DNA of 16,461 bases from CTSOIL-112 sp049291875 (GCA_049291875.1 JBATQE010000007.1:1-16461), one strand, 5' to 3'. Counted from the stretch's first letter, positions 7,520-15,647 are shown. Numbers and translations are program-made. The notes: generated by a model not told the origin, from the letters alone.

Positions 7520-8509
7520 CTATTTTTTCTTGGCTCGCGGGTGCGCGGCATCGTAAATTTTTGCCAAGTGCTGAAAATCCAAAGCGGTGTAAATCTGAGT
7601 GGCTGAGAGATTGGCGTGGCCGAGCATTTCCTGTACCGCACGCAGATCGCCGGAGGACTGCAAAATATGCGTAGCGAACGAGTGGCGCAGCATGTGCGGA
7701 TGCACATGCACGGGTAAACCCAGCGCCTGCGCGTATTTGCCCAGACGCAACTGCACCGAGCGCGTGGTCAGGCGCGTGCCGTTTTGTCCGATGAACAGCG
7801 CGGGCGTTCGCTCAGCACCTTTGACCGTGGCGCGCATATCCAGCCAACTGCGCACCGCTTGCGCCGCCAGTTCGCCCACCGGCACGATACGCGGCTTGCT
7901 GCCTTTGCCCAGCACATGCACCTGCAATTCGGTTAAATCCAACCAGCCGTCACCCTGCTGTTCGCTCGGCGTATGTTGATTCGGCGGCACGATATCAAGC
8001 GCGACGATTTCGGACACACGCAAACCGGAGGAATACAATAGCTCAATCAATGCATGGTCGCGTGCCAGCAATTCCAGTTTAACGCCCTGCAAACCGGCTG
8101 CTGCGGTATTTGTCCCCGCCAAGCGCACCGCATCATCGACCGATAGCGCTTTGGGTAGGGATTTGGCGGCTTTGGGTGCGCGAATACCTTGCACCGGATT
8201 GAGCGCCAGACCGCGCTCAAGCACCATCCAGCGAAAGTACGAGCGCCAGCTTGACAGATAGCGCGCAATGCTTTTCGGACTGTGCGCTTGACTGTGCAGC
8301 TGCATGATCATCTGCCGAATATGATGTGGCGTGAGCGCATGAACCTCATGCCATTGGTTTTTTTGAGCCATCTGCACGAGCAGATGCAGATCGCGCGCGT
8401 AGTTTTCGCAGGTTTTGGCGGACAAATGCTTTTGCAACGCGACCCATTGCAGGTAACTTTGCATGGATTCGGGCAAGGTGCGTGCGAGCGATTCGGCCAC
8501 CGTGTTCAT
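7520..8509 (-). CDS. xerC: Tyrosine recombinase XerC
   Basis: Site-specific recombinase that acts with XerD at dif to resolve chromosome dimers at division. The N-terminal SAM-like DNA-binding domain covers about residues 10-100. The catalytic residues of the tyrosine recombinase family are all visible: R164 in SSGLRVSEI, K202 in GKGSKPR, H272 and R275 in HMLRHSFATH, H298 in LGHANL and nucleophile Y307 in TQIYTALD. At 329 residues it is slightly longer than many XerC proteins. XerC rather than XerD is inferred from position: dapF, DUF484 and xerC form a conserved group, as in E. coli. It starts 4 nt after the DUF484 stop. Confidence 0.95.
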   Translation of the reverse strand: MNTVAESLARTLPESMQSYLQWVALQKHLSAKTCENYARDLHLLVQMAQKNQWHEVHALTPHHIRQMIMQLHSQAHSPKSIARYLSSWRSYFRWMVLERGLALNPVQGIRAPKAAKSLPKALSVDDAVRLAGTNTAAAGLQGVKLELLARDHALIELLYSSGLRVSEIVALDIVPPNQHTPSEQQGDGWLDLTELQVHVLGKGSKPRIVPVGELAAQAVRSWLDMRATVKGAERTPALFIGQNGTRLTTRSVQLRLGKYAQALGLPVHVHPHMLRHSFATHILQSSGDLRAVQEMLGHANLSATQIYTALDFQHLAKIYDAAHPRAKKK

Positions 8510-8513
8510 GAAT

Positions 8514-9323
8514 TTAGGAACCTGCCACCGGCTGTTGCAAGCGACTGAGCGCCGAGCCGACCATCACACCGATATTCTGTAAAAAGTGCGTACCCATGTC
8601 AGGTGTGAAGCGTTGCGCGTCGTCCGCGCCGAACAGCAATACGCCCAAACATTCAAACCGACCCGCGCGCAAACCCCACAGCGGCACGATTGCGAGCGAT
8701 GCGACTTGGCCGCTGGGGCTTTGCTTGGCCAGCAAACCCTCGATTTCAAAGCCCTTGCACGGGCCGCAATACGGCGTGCGCAGGCTGTTGGCAAACACCA
8801 CCACACTGTCCGACCAGCCTTGCGACGCGGGATAAAACATGCTGCGCGTGCGCTCGTCCCAGACCATGACCTGTACCGCATCCAAAGCAAAATGACGGCG
8901 CAAATCCTCGGCAATCAGTGCAGGTAATTCCTCTGCCGTCACTGCGGCCAGCCAGCTCGACACCAGCGAAAATAATTTGTCGTGATTCTTTTGATTGTGC
9001 GTGGCCTGCACCAATAATTGCTCCAAACGCGCCTGATGCTGATCGGCCTTGTCGCGCAACACATGCGCCTGCCAGTTTGCCATCGAAATCACATTGCCAT
9101 TTTTCTGCGTGGGCAAGGACAATTTCGCCAAAGCATCCGCATGCTCGCTGAAAAATTCGGGGTGCGATTGCAAATACGCCAGCACCTCGTTCGCCAACAT
9201 CGGCGATTCACCGCCCAGCGCCTCAACGCCACTGTCCAAAGTATCCAATGCGTCCATCTTATCCGCCATCGTCATTGATTTGATTGATTCACTGCTGCTC
9301 ATTTTTTGATATAACCCATTCAT
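8514..9323 (-). CDS. DUF484 family protein (GAF-like)
   Basis: A DUF484 protein of about 269 residues. The family N-terminus is seen in EVLAYLQSHPEFFSEHADALAKL, then a helical, probably coiled-coil stretch (QAHVLRDKADQHQARLEQLL), then a GAF-like domain ending in DMGTHFLQNIGVMVGSALSRL. The function is unknown; its constant position between dapF and xerC is the main clue. The start is uncertain: ATG at 9323 is used here, TTG at 9332 and ATG at 9302 are possible, and none has a strong ribosome-binding site. It lies a few bases after dapF and 4 nt before xerC, consistent with one operon. Confidence 0.88.
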   Translation of the reverse strand: MNGLYQKMSSSESIKSMTMADKMDALDTLDSGVEALGGESPMLANEVLAYLQSHPEFFSEHADALAKLSLPTQKNGNVISMANWQAHVLRDKADQHQARLEQLLVQATHNQKNHDKLFSLVSSWLAAVTAEELPALIAEDLRRHFALDAVQVMVWDERTRSMFYPASQGWSDSVVVFANSLRTPYCGPCKGFEIEGLLAKQSPSGQVASLAIVPLWGLRAGRFECLGVLLFGADDAQRFTPDMGTHFLQNIGVMVGSALSRLQQPVAGS

Positions 9324-9338
9324 TTTAATCAATATTTT

Positions 9339-10199
9339 TCAACTGATGTCCACCGTGCCATCAAACACCAACACCGCAGGCCCCGTCATCATGACCGGCG
9401 CATCCGCGCCCGCCCAAGCAATGCTCAGCGCACCACCGCGCGCCGTCACATGCACCGGTGAATCGAGCAGGCCACGGCGAATACCGGCCACGACCGCTGC
9501 GCAAATACCCGTGCCGCAAGCCAACGTCTCGCCTGCACCACGCTCAAACACGCGAATGTGTACATCATGGCGATCATTCACCTGCATGAAACCGACGTTC
9601 ACCTTTTTCGGAAACATCGGATGGCTTTCCAAAAAGGCACCTTCGTGCTGCACCGCTGCGGTGTCAATGTGCTCCACCACCTGCACCGCGTGCGGATTAC
9701 CCATCGAGACCAAGGACAGCCAATGCGTCTGCCCGGCAAACGCCACACCGTACAGCGTATCCTCGCCCATCATTTGCGTGGGCAAACCTTGAACCAAAGC
9801 AGGTAAATCCTCCGGTGCAACACGTGGCGCGCCCATATTCACGGTGACGGTATCGTCGTCATTCAGTTTCAATCGCATCACTTGGCCGGTGCACAGATGT
9901 ACGCTGACCTCGCGTTGATCGGTCAAACCTTTTTCCACCACGAATTTGACAAAGCAGCGCGCGCCATTGCCGCAATTTTCAACCAATGAGCCGTCCTGAT
10001 TATAAATCGTATATTTAAAATCCACGCCCGCCACATCGGACTTTTCCACCAGTAAAATTTGATCCGCGCCGATGCCAAAATGCCGATCGGCCAAATCGCG
10101 CCACATGCGCGGCGTAATGCCCGACAAATCCTGAGATATGCCATCGGCGACAATGAAATCATTGCCCGCACCATGCATTTTGCTAAATTTCAATTCCAT
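9339..10199 (-). CDS. dapF: Diaminopimelate epimerase DapF
   Basis: Cofactor-independent epimerase that converts LL- to meso-diaminopimelate for lysine and peptidoglycan synthesis in the cytosol. The two catalytic cysteines are in the expected motifs: C76 in ENCGNGARC and C228 in ACGTGICAA. The N-terminal FSKMHGAGNDFIV is the family signature and the length of 286 residues is normal. It starts with ATG at 10199, 10 nt after the acyltransferase stop, and appears to be in one operon with it. Confidence 0.98.
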   Translation of the reverse strand: MELKFSKMHGAGNDFIVADGISQDLSGITPRMWRDLADRHFGIGADQILLVEKSDVAGVDFKYTIYNQDGSLVENCGNGARCFVKFVVEKGLTDQREVSVHLCTGQVMRLKLNDDDTVTVNMGAPRVAPEDLPALVQGLPTQMMGEDTLYGVAFAGQTHWLSLVSMGNPHAVQVVEHIDTAAVQHEGAFLESHPMFPKKVNVGFMQVNDRHDVHIRVFERGAGETLACGTGICAAVVAGIRRGLLDSPVHVTARGGALSIAWAGADAPVMMTGPAVLVFDGTVDIS

Positions 10200-10209
10200 A
10201 ATGTTTTAC

Positions 10210-11139
10210 TCAGTAAACGCCCGCCATGCCTTCGGGGCGGGTTTTAAATCGCTTGTGCATCCACAAATACTGCGCCGGATCCTCGCTGATGCGCGCCTCG
10301 ATGAATTCATTCATGAACCGCACCGCCTGCGCCTCATCGCCAACGCTGTCGGGATAGCCGTCCCACGCGGGATAATACTGCATGATGTAGCGCGTCTTGC
10401 CTTGCTTCATCGACTCGGGGTCAATGCGCGTAACGCACGGCACAATCAGCGCTTGGGTTAAATTCGCCAGTTTGGGCAACGCCGTCAGAGTCGCGGCCTC
10501 TTGTCCGAAAAACGTTGAAAAAATCGCGTCCTTGCGACCAAAGTCCATATCCGGTAAATAATACAGCGGGATATTTTCGCGCAATAACTTGATCAATTTG
10601 CGCACCCCATCTTGGCGCGAATACAAATACGCTTGCCCCGAACGATTGCGCCCTTCCAGCATGAGTTGGTCAAACACCGGATTGGATTGGCGCTGATACA
10701 TACTCACCGCCGGATATTCGGCGTTAAAACGCACACCGCCCGCATCCAGCCCGACAAAGTGCGGCGCGAGCATAATGATCGGACGATTTTGCGCCAAAGC
10801 CTCGTGCAAATGATGTTCGTCACGCGGCTGAATATGACTGAACAACGCCTCTTTTCGGCCAAACCAAAACAACGAACGATCCACCAAAGCCTGCGTGAAA
10901 TAGCGCATTTGTGCCTGTGTCACCGACTCGATTTGCTCGTCCGACCAGTTTGGAAAGCACAAACGCAAATTGGTACGGGCGATGTGCATACGGCTTTTCG
11001 CAAAACGTGTGGCCAAAAACGCCAAACCACGCCCCAATTGATACCTCAGCCCATCCGGCCAATGCGCCATACTTTTGAGCAACCACGAAGCCATGTGCGC
11101 ACCCCAGTACTTTGGCGCATTCAAATTCTGCTCGCTCAT
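10210..11139 (-). CDS. Lipid A acyltransferase family protein (LpxL/LpxM-like), copy 1
   Basis: A 309-residue member of the LpxL/LpxM (HtrB) family, which transfer a secondary acyl chain to lipid A precursors at the inner membrane. The catalytic HX4D is H127-F-V-G-L-D132 in MLAPHFVGLDAGG. YLPDMDFGRKDAIFSTFFG and the C-terminal DPAQYLWMHKRFKTRP are family hallmarks. The ATG at 11139 overlaps the upstream gene's stop as ATGA and is preceded by GGGGAGG at good spacing, so the two acyltransferases are translationally coupled. Which lipid A position it acylates, and with which chain, cannot be decided from sequence. Confidence 0.92.
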   Translation of the reverse strand: MSEQNLNAPKYWGAHMASWLLKSMAHWPDGLRYQLGRGLAFLATRFAKSRMHIARTNLRLCFPNWSDEQIESVTQAQMRYFTQALVDRSLFWFGRKEALFSHIQPRDEHHLHEALAQNRPIIMLAPHFVGLDAGGVRFNAEYPAVSMYQRQSNPVFDQLMLEGRNRSGQAYLYSRQDGVRKLIKLLRENIPLYYLPDMDFGRKDAIFSTFFGQEAATLTALPKLANLTQALIVPCVTRIDPESMKQGKTRYIMQYYPAWDGYPDSVGDEAQAVRFMNEFIEARISEDPAQYLWMHKRFKTRPEGMAGVY

Positions 11140-12002
11140 TCGGCCTCCCCATGCTCAGGCGTAGACGACATCACGGATGGCGCGCCTTTATAGCGATTGT
11201 AATGCCACAAATACTGCTCCGGCGCCATGCGAATCAAACGCTCCATGTGGTGATTCAGCGTTTGCACATCCGCCGCGACATCGCCCGAATTCGGCACATC
11301 CGCCACCTCAAAATACAGCTCAAACCGATGCGGCGCATCCACACGCTTGGCAAACATCAGCACCAAACCCGCTTGGGCCTGATGCAATAACTTGATTGGC
11401 AAAGTCATGGTTTTCGCCGGACGCCCAAACCAGTCAACCAGTACGAATTCGCCCTGTCCGCTGGGCACTTGATCCGGCAGCAGTCCCACCACATGACCCT
11501 GTTTCAAATGGCGCAGCAGCATACGCACGCCTTTCAGATCCGCCGTCGCCATCTGCACACCCAGACGTTCGCGTCCCGCGAGCATGACGGCCTCAGCCTC
11601 GGCAAATTTTGGCTGGCGGTACATCGCCATGAACGGCACACGTTGCCCAATCCACAGCGACAACAATTCAAACGCGCCCATGTGTGGCGTCAGCATCACC
11701 ATGCCGCGCCCCTGCGCACGCAACTGCTCGACCGCCTCCCAACCGCTCACCTTAATCTGCGGCAATAATTGCGTCACCTCATCCGACCACAGATAGGCCA
11801 ATTCGGCGCCGCCTCGCCCCGATTCCGAGGCATTTTTCAGCCAAAATTCAGGCGCATCATAGCCCGCCTGCGCGGCATTTTCAGCCAGACGCTGCGCATA
11901 GGTTCGATCAAAACGATAAACCATGCGGCCACCCCACGCACCTAAAGCGTACAGCCAAGACAAGGGCAACAAAGACATCAACCACAACAAAAAACGAATC
12001 AT
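11136..12002 (-). CDS. Lipid A acyltransferase family protein (LpxL/LpxM-like), copy 2
   Basis: Second LpxL/LpxM-type acyltransferase, upstream of copy 1. It begins with a hydrophobic segment, MIRFLLWLMSLLPL, probably a membrane anchor. The catalytic motif is HX4E, H107-M-G-A-F-E112 in MLTPHMGAFELL, and the C-terminal APEQYLWHYNRYKGAP matches the family. I choose ATG at 12002 because AAAAAGG lies 8 nt before it and it gives the usual N-terminus. The frame stays open to an ATG at 12053, but that would add 17 charged residues and place the start almost on the metK -10 box. It heads the likely operon acyltransferases-dapF-DUF484-xerC. Confidence 0.9.
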   Translation of the reverse strand: MIRFLLWLMSLLPLSWLYALGAWGGRMVYRFDRTYAQRLAENAAQAGYDAPEFWLKNASESGRGGAELAYLWSDEVTQLLPQIKVSGWEAVEQLRAQGRGMVMLTPHMGAFELLSLWIGQRVPFMAMYRQPKFAEAEAVMLAGRERLGVQMATADLKGVRMLLRHLKQGHVVGLLPDQVPSGQGEFVLVDWFGRPAKTMTLPIKLLHQAQAGLVLMFAKRVDAPHRFELYFEVADVPNSGDVAADVQTLNHHMERLIRMAPEQYLWHYNRYKGAPSVMSSTPEHGEAE

Positions 12003-12036
12003 CCAAACAACCTTTTTATCTAACCAGTCGGCGCGT

Positions 12037-12065
12037 TTGCGAGAAAGCAGCAAAGCCGTTATAAT
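12037..12065 (+). promoter_or_regulatory. metK promoter
   Basis: A perfect -10 box TATAAT (12060-12065) lies 17 bp after TTGCGA (12037-12042), which matches four of six -35 positions. Transcription would start near 12072, giving a leader of about 165 nt. The minus strand across the same bases reads TATAAC (12064-12059) with a possible TTAAGT box 16 bp upstream, so an overlapping divergent promoter for the acyltransferase operon is possible. Confidence 0.65.
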
Positions 12066-12079
12066 ATCAGCGTTTTACA

Positions 12080-12204
12080 ACTTAATTGCTGGTTTAACGA
12101 CAACTTACGGGGCAATTAAGTCTGCAATACAGCGCGAATCCCATGATTCTGCGCACCGTTAAAGCGTCGCTGAAAAGACATTTTCATTCTCTACCAGCGT
12201 TCGC
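12080..12204 (+). promoter_or_regulatory. Structured metK leader, candidate cis-regulatory RNA
   Basis: The leader holds ACTTAATTGC (12080-12089) paired with GCAATTAAGT (12112-12121), a perfect 10-bp stem with a 22-nt loop. A second hairpin pairs GCGCGAATC (12132-12140) with GATTC-T-GCGC (12145-12154), with one bulge. TTTAACG in the first loop (12093-12099) is complementary to CGTTAAA (12157-12163), allowing a 7-bp pseudoknot. A weaker third stem pairs 12164-12172 with 12195-12204. I do not recognise a known SAM riboswitch class. The pairing is seen; a regulatory role is inferred. Confidence 0.45.
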
Positions 12205-12239
12205 TCAATTTCCCGACTATTTTGATAGAAAGTCACACC

Positions 12240-13421
12240 ATGAGCAACCATTTAGGCAGCAACTACCTTTTCACCTCCGAATCCGTTTCCGAAGGCCACC
12301 CGGACAAAGTATCCGATCAAATTTCCGATGCCATTCTCGACGCCATTTTGGAACAAGACCCCACCGCGCGCGTTGCCGCCGAAACCCTGTGTAATACAGG
12401 TCTGGTCGTACTCGCGGGCGAAATCACCACCAACGCCGTGATCGACTACATCGACATCGCGCGCAACACACTCAAACACATTGGTTACGACGACACCGAC
12501 TACGGCATTGACTTCAAAGGTTGCGCGGTACTGGTCGCCTACGACAAACAATCGCCCGACATCGCGCAAGGCGTGGACTCCGCGCACGATGACAACCTCG
12601 ACCAAGGCGCGGGCGACCAAGGGTTGATGTTCGGCTACGCGTGTAACGAAACGCCGGAACTCATGCCGTTGCCGATTTACCTCGCCCACCGACTGGTGGA
12701 GCGCCAAGCCGATCTGCGCCGCGACGGTCGTCTGCCGTGGTTGCGCCCCGACGCCAAATCACAAGTCACCATCCGCTACGAAAACGGTATTCCCACCGCT
12801 GTGGACACCGTGGTTTTATCCACCCAGCACCACGCCGATGTGAGCTTGGAAACCGTGCGCGAAGGCGTGATTGAGGAAATCATCCGCCCCATCATTCCGG
12901 CCAACCTAATCAAAGGCGACATCAAATATCTGGTCAACCCGACCGGGCGCTTCGTCATCGGCGGTCCGCAAGGCGATTGCGGCCTGACCGGCCGTAAAAT
13001 CATCGTCGATACCTACGGCGGCGCTGCACCACACGGCGGTGGCGCATTCTCCGGCAAAGACCCATCCAAAGTCGATCGCTCAGCCGCCTATGCCGGTCGC
13101 TATGTGGCGAAAAACATCGTCGCAGCGGGCTTGGCGGAAAAATGCTTGGTACAAATATCCTACGCCATCGGCGTTGCGCGTCCAACCTCAGTCATGATCA
13201 ACACCTACGGTACAGGTAAAATTTCTGATGAACGCATCACCCAATTGGTCAACGAATATTTCGATCTGCGTCCAAAAGGCATCGTAAAAATGCTCGATTT
13301 ACTGCGCCCGATTTACTCCAAAACCGCAGCCTACGGTCATTTTGGCCGCGAAGAACCTGAGTTCACTTGGGAAGCAACCGACAAAGCCGCCTTACTGCGC
13401 GATGCGGCGGGTTTGAAGTAA
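12240..13421 (+). CDS. metK: S-adenosylmethionine synthetase MetK
   Basis: Makes S-adenosylmethionine from methionine and ATP in the cytosol; it supplies all methylations and also the radical-SAM enzyme LipA encoded nearby. The substrate-binding GHPDK is at residues 19-23. GAGDQGLMFGYA and GGGAFSGKDPSKVDRSAAY are the two PROSITE-type signatures, and GPQGDCGLTGRK carries further active-site residues. Length is 393 residues, as usual. I start at ATG 12240; the frame is also open to a TTG at 12222, but the extra six residues are not typical. The ribosome-binding site is weak (AGAAAG). The gene stands alone between a strong promoter and a terminator. Confidence 0.98.
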   Translation: MSNHLGSNYLFTSESVSEGHPDKVSDQISDAILDAILEQDPTARVAAETLCNTGLVVLAGEITTNAVIDYIDIARNTLKHIGYDDTDYGIDFKGCAVLVAYDKQSPDIAQGVDSAHDDNLDQGAGDQGLMFGYACNETPELMPLPIYLAHRLVERQADLRRDGRLPWLRPDAKSQVTIRYENGIPTAVDTVVLSTQHHADVSLETVREGVIEEIIRPIIPANLIKGDIKYLVNPTGRFVIGGPQGDCGLTGRKIIVDTYGGAAPHGGGAFSGKDPSKVDRSAAYAGRYVAKNIVAAGLAEKCLVQISYAIGVARPTSVMINTYGTGKISDERITQLVNEYFDLRPKGIVKMLDLLRPIYSKTAAYGHFGREEPEFTWEATDKAALLRDAAGLK

Positions 13422-13441
13422 GCCTTTGCCACGCTACTAAC

Positions 13442-13474
13442 AAAAGCCCGCATCATGATGATTCGGGCTTTTTT
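13442..13474 (+). terminator. Intrinsic terminator of metK
   Basis: AAAAGCCCG (13442-13450) and CGGGCTTTT (13464-13472) form a 9-bp stem around a 13-nt loop, followed by a run of T to 13474. It begins about 20 nt after the metK stop. The A-run on the left arm could also give termination on the other strand. Confidence 0.93.
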
Positions 13475-13836
13475 ACATTAAGTGATAGATACGCCTAAAA
13501 AAGTTCCGTCAATACCTTCCGCAAAACTCCGTTTTTTTGGCTTCGAGCTTGCAGCCCTATGGATTTTTACTCTAATGGAATGTCTTTATGATGGTCATGC
13601 CATGAAACATAGCGGGTCATGCCGTACTCGATACGGCATCTCCTCGCCAAAAGATTGCGGGGCAAGCCCGCAATGACTCAACCAATTATGGACAGAAATA
13701 GCAATAGAATCTCTGGGCATTCATCTACGCGGATATGACGCCGTTTTTCTTAAGCTTTGTATCAAATTGCAAAATAGAGGTTTTATCAGCAATCTGAAGC
13801 AGAGCATGACGATTCGAAGAGATTTGTTTGGTCTGA
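13475..13836. other. Intergenic region without a gene
   Basis: Between the metK terminator and the end of the glycerate kinase gene I see no convincing gene. The only plus-strand frame (13482-13676) runs through the palindromic repeats, has no ribosome-binding site and resembles nothing. The stretch holds the palindromic pair at 13616-13677 and otherwise AT-rich unstructured sequence. No clear terminator for the glycerate kinase gene is visible. Confidence 0.7.
13616..13677. repeat. Pair of inverted palindromic repeats (REP/BIME-like)
   Basis: Two stem-loops stand head to head. The first has ATGCCGTA and TACGGCAT around CTCGA (13619-13639). The second has ATTGCGGG and CCCGCAAT around GCAAG (13654-13674). 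Both are perfect 8-bp stems with 5-nt loops. The outer bases GTCAT (13616-13620) and ATGAC (13673-13677) are also inverted. Read on opposite strands, both units have the form GTCAT-stem-CTYGM-stem-ATCT, so they look like two diverged copies of one repeat with compensating stem changes. Confidence 0.85.
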
Positions 13837-14970
13837 TCAGAACCTTAAACAGAATAAGCGCGCCACGTTCTCCGCACAGGAAACCAGATTCGACTGCGCC
13901 TGTTGCAACACCTCGGGCAGCGCATCCGTTTGGCGAATAATCGGAAACACCGCATCCACACCGTGTTCATACACACAGCGATAATCATCGCCCAAACTAC
14001 CGACGATCGCAATCACGGGTTTATCAAATTGCTTCGCCACGCGCGCCACGCCAATCGGCGTTTTGCCCCGTATGCTTTGCGCATCCATGCGCCCTTCACC
14101 GGTAATGACTAAATCCGCATCGCGCACGCGCTCGGCCAAGCGCACCGCTTCGGCGACAATCTGCACGCCGGATTGCAGTTGCGCGTGAGGCAACAGCATC
14201 AAGCCGCCACCCATGCCGCCCGCTGCGCCAGCACCTGCGATATTCGCAATGTCGCGCCCCACCTGTTGCACCACTACCGAGGCAAAATGCGCCAGCGCCA
14301 CGTCTAATTGCGTCACCTGCGCGGGCGTCGCGCCCTTTTGCGGGCCGAATACCGCACTCGCGCCACGCACGCCACACAGCGGATTGTCCACATCACACGC
14401 AACCTGAATACGAACATTAGCCAAGCGCGCATCCAGTTGGCTTAAATCCATCTGCGTCAGCGAGGCCAATGCCGCACCGCCCCATGCAACGGAGCGCCCC
14501 TGCGCATCCAAAAACCGCACGCCCAGTGCCTGAAGCATCCCCGCGCCCGCGTCATTGGTCGCGCTACCGCCCAACCCCAAAATAATGTGTTTCGCGCCCT
14601 GATCCAAAGCCGCTTTGATCAGCTCGCCTGTGCCGTAGCTGGTCGTGGTCAACGGATTGCGCTGCGCGACAGGCACAAGATGCAGCCCCGAAGCCGCCGA
14701 CATTTCGATAAATGCTGTTTTGCCATCACCCGATACGCCGAAAAAAGCCCGCACGCATTCGCCCAACGGCCCCGTGACGCTGACGCGCTCAATGCGTCCG
14801 TGCGTCGCATCCACCAGCGATTGCACCGTCCCCTCGCCGCCATCCGCCATCGGAATCAGATCGTACTGCGCGTGCGGGAACACGCGCTTGAACCCTGTTT
14901 CAATGGCTTTCGCCACCGCCAGAGCATCCAAACTCTCTTTGAACGAATCCGGCGCAATCACAATTTTCAT
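13837..14970 (-). CDS. Glycerate kinase (GlxK/GarK type)
   Basis: Phosphorylates D-glycerate with ATP; characterised bacterial members of this family give 2-phosphoglycerate, feeding glyoxylate- or glucarate-derived carbon into glycolysis. The N-terminal KIVIAPDSFKESL and PMADGGEGT are family hallmarks, and ILGLGGSATNDAGAGMLQALG, here split for length, forms the nucleotide-binding region. Length is 377 residues from ATG 14970, which has GGAGG six bases upstream. A GTG one codon earlier is less well spaced. The start shares one base with the stop of the preceding gene (TGATG), so the two are cotranslated. No glyoxylate or tartronate genes are nearby, so the source of glycerate is unknown. Confidence 0.94.
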   Translation of the reverse strand: MKIVIAPDSFKESLDALAVAKAIETGFKRVFPHAQYDLIPMADGGEGTVQSLVDATHGRIERVSVTGPLGECVRAFFGVSGDGKTAFIEMSAASGLHLVPVAQRNPLTTTSYGTGELIKAALDQGAKHIILGLGGSATNDAGAGMLQALGVRFLDAQGRSVAWGGAALASLTQMDLSQLDARLANVRIQVACDVDNPLCGVRGASAVFGPQKGATPAQVTQLDVALAHFASVVVQQVGRDIANIAGAGAAGGMGGGLMLLPHAQLQSGVQIVAEAVRLAERVRDADLVITGEGRMDAQSIRGKTPIGVARVAKQFDKPVIAIVGSLGDDYRCVYEHGVDAVFPIIRQTDALPEVLQQAQSNLVSCAENVARLFCLRF

Positions 14971-15647
14971 CACGCACCTCCAGCCAAATCAACACGCAAA
15001 AAGCCATAGCCCTCGGGCGAGATTTCTTTTTCACCCAGACGCACGTTCAGCGGCTCGGTAAAACCCGGCATATCCAGCACGCAGGTATGATACTCGCCGT
15101 TTTCACCGCAGGCATCCGCGCCGCGCTCGGTCAAACTGCGAATCACCGCATGCGATAAGGTTTCGCCGAGCAAATCGACGCAATCCGCCCGCGCCGAGAC
15201 GATCAACGCGTGCATGCCCAGTTGCAACATCTCGTTCAGCAAATCCATGCGCGATGCCTGCCACAGCGGCAGCCACGCCTGTACACCGGCCTGCGCGCAC
15301 ACCTGCTCCTCCCAATCGCGGTGCGCCTGCAAATCAATATCGCCAAACACCACATGCGATGCATTCAAATTCTGCACCAATATTCGGGTTTGCTCCACCC
15401 ACACCGATTCATAGTTCGCCCAATCGGCCTGACCAAATGCCATCGGCAAACCCAAAGCCACCGCCTGCGCGCGCAACACCGCCACCGGCAAACCGTGCGA
15501 GCGCGAGCGCTCGCCGTTCTCCGCCAACATATTCAGCAGCCCAACGGGCATCGCGCCGGACTGACGCGCGCGTAAAAAAGCCAGCGCACTGTCCTTGCCG
15601 CCGCTCCAACTGGTTAAAAAACGGATATCATGATTCGCTGCTAACAA
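14970..15647 (-). CDS. Dph6-related ATP pyrophosphatase / adenine nucleotide alpha hydrolase
   Basis: A PP-loop ATP pyrophosphatase of about 225 residues. The ATP-binding motif SWSGGKDSALAF is at residues 13-24. LNASHVVFGDIDLQAHRDWEEQVC, LPLWQ and the C-terminal GENGEYHTCVLDMP are typical of the family related to diphthine-ammonia ligase (Dph6). Bacteria do not make diphthamide, so the substrate is unknown; an amidation or thiolation reaction using adenylation is the inferred chemistry. It starts with TTG at 15647 preceded by AGGA, and there is no nearby ATG upstream of the PP-loop. It overlaps the glycerate kinase gene by one base. A -10-like TTATAC lies 15 bp upstream (15667-15662), overlapping the divergent promoter. 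Confidence 0.88.
   Translation of the reverse strand: MLAANHDIRFLTSWSGGKDSALAFLRARQSGAMPVGLLNMLAENGERSRSHGLPVAVLRAQAVALGLPMAFGQADWANYESVWVEQTRILVQNLNASHVVFGDIDLQAHRDWEEQVCAQAGVQAWLPLWQASRMDLLNEMLQLGMHALIVSARADCVDLLGETLSHAVIRSLTERGADACGENGEYHTCVLDMPGFTEPLNVRLGEKEISPEGYGFLRVDLAGGA

Noticed and set aside
12080..12204. Assignment of the metK leader to a known SAM riboswitch (SAM-I, SAM-II or SAM/SAH)
   Set aside because: The stem order and loop sequences do not match the consensus of these classes as I remember them; a covariance-model search is needed.
13482..13676. Small 64-residue plus-strand protein
   Set aside because: Its second half is a translation of the palindromic repeat pair, there is no ribosome-binding site, and the sequence has no recognisable family.
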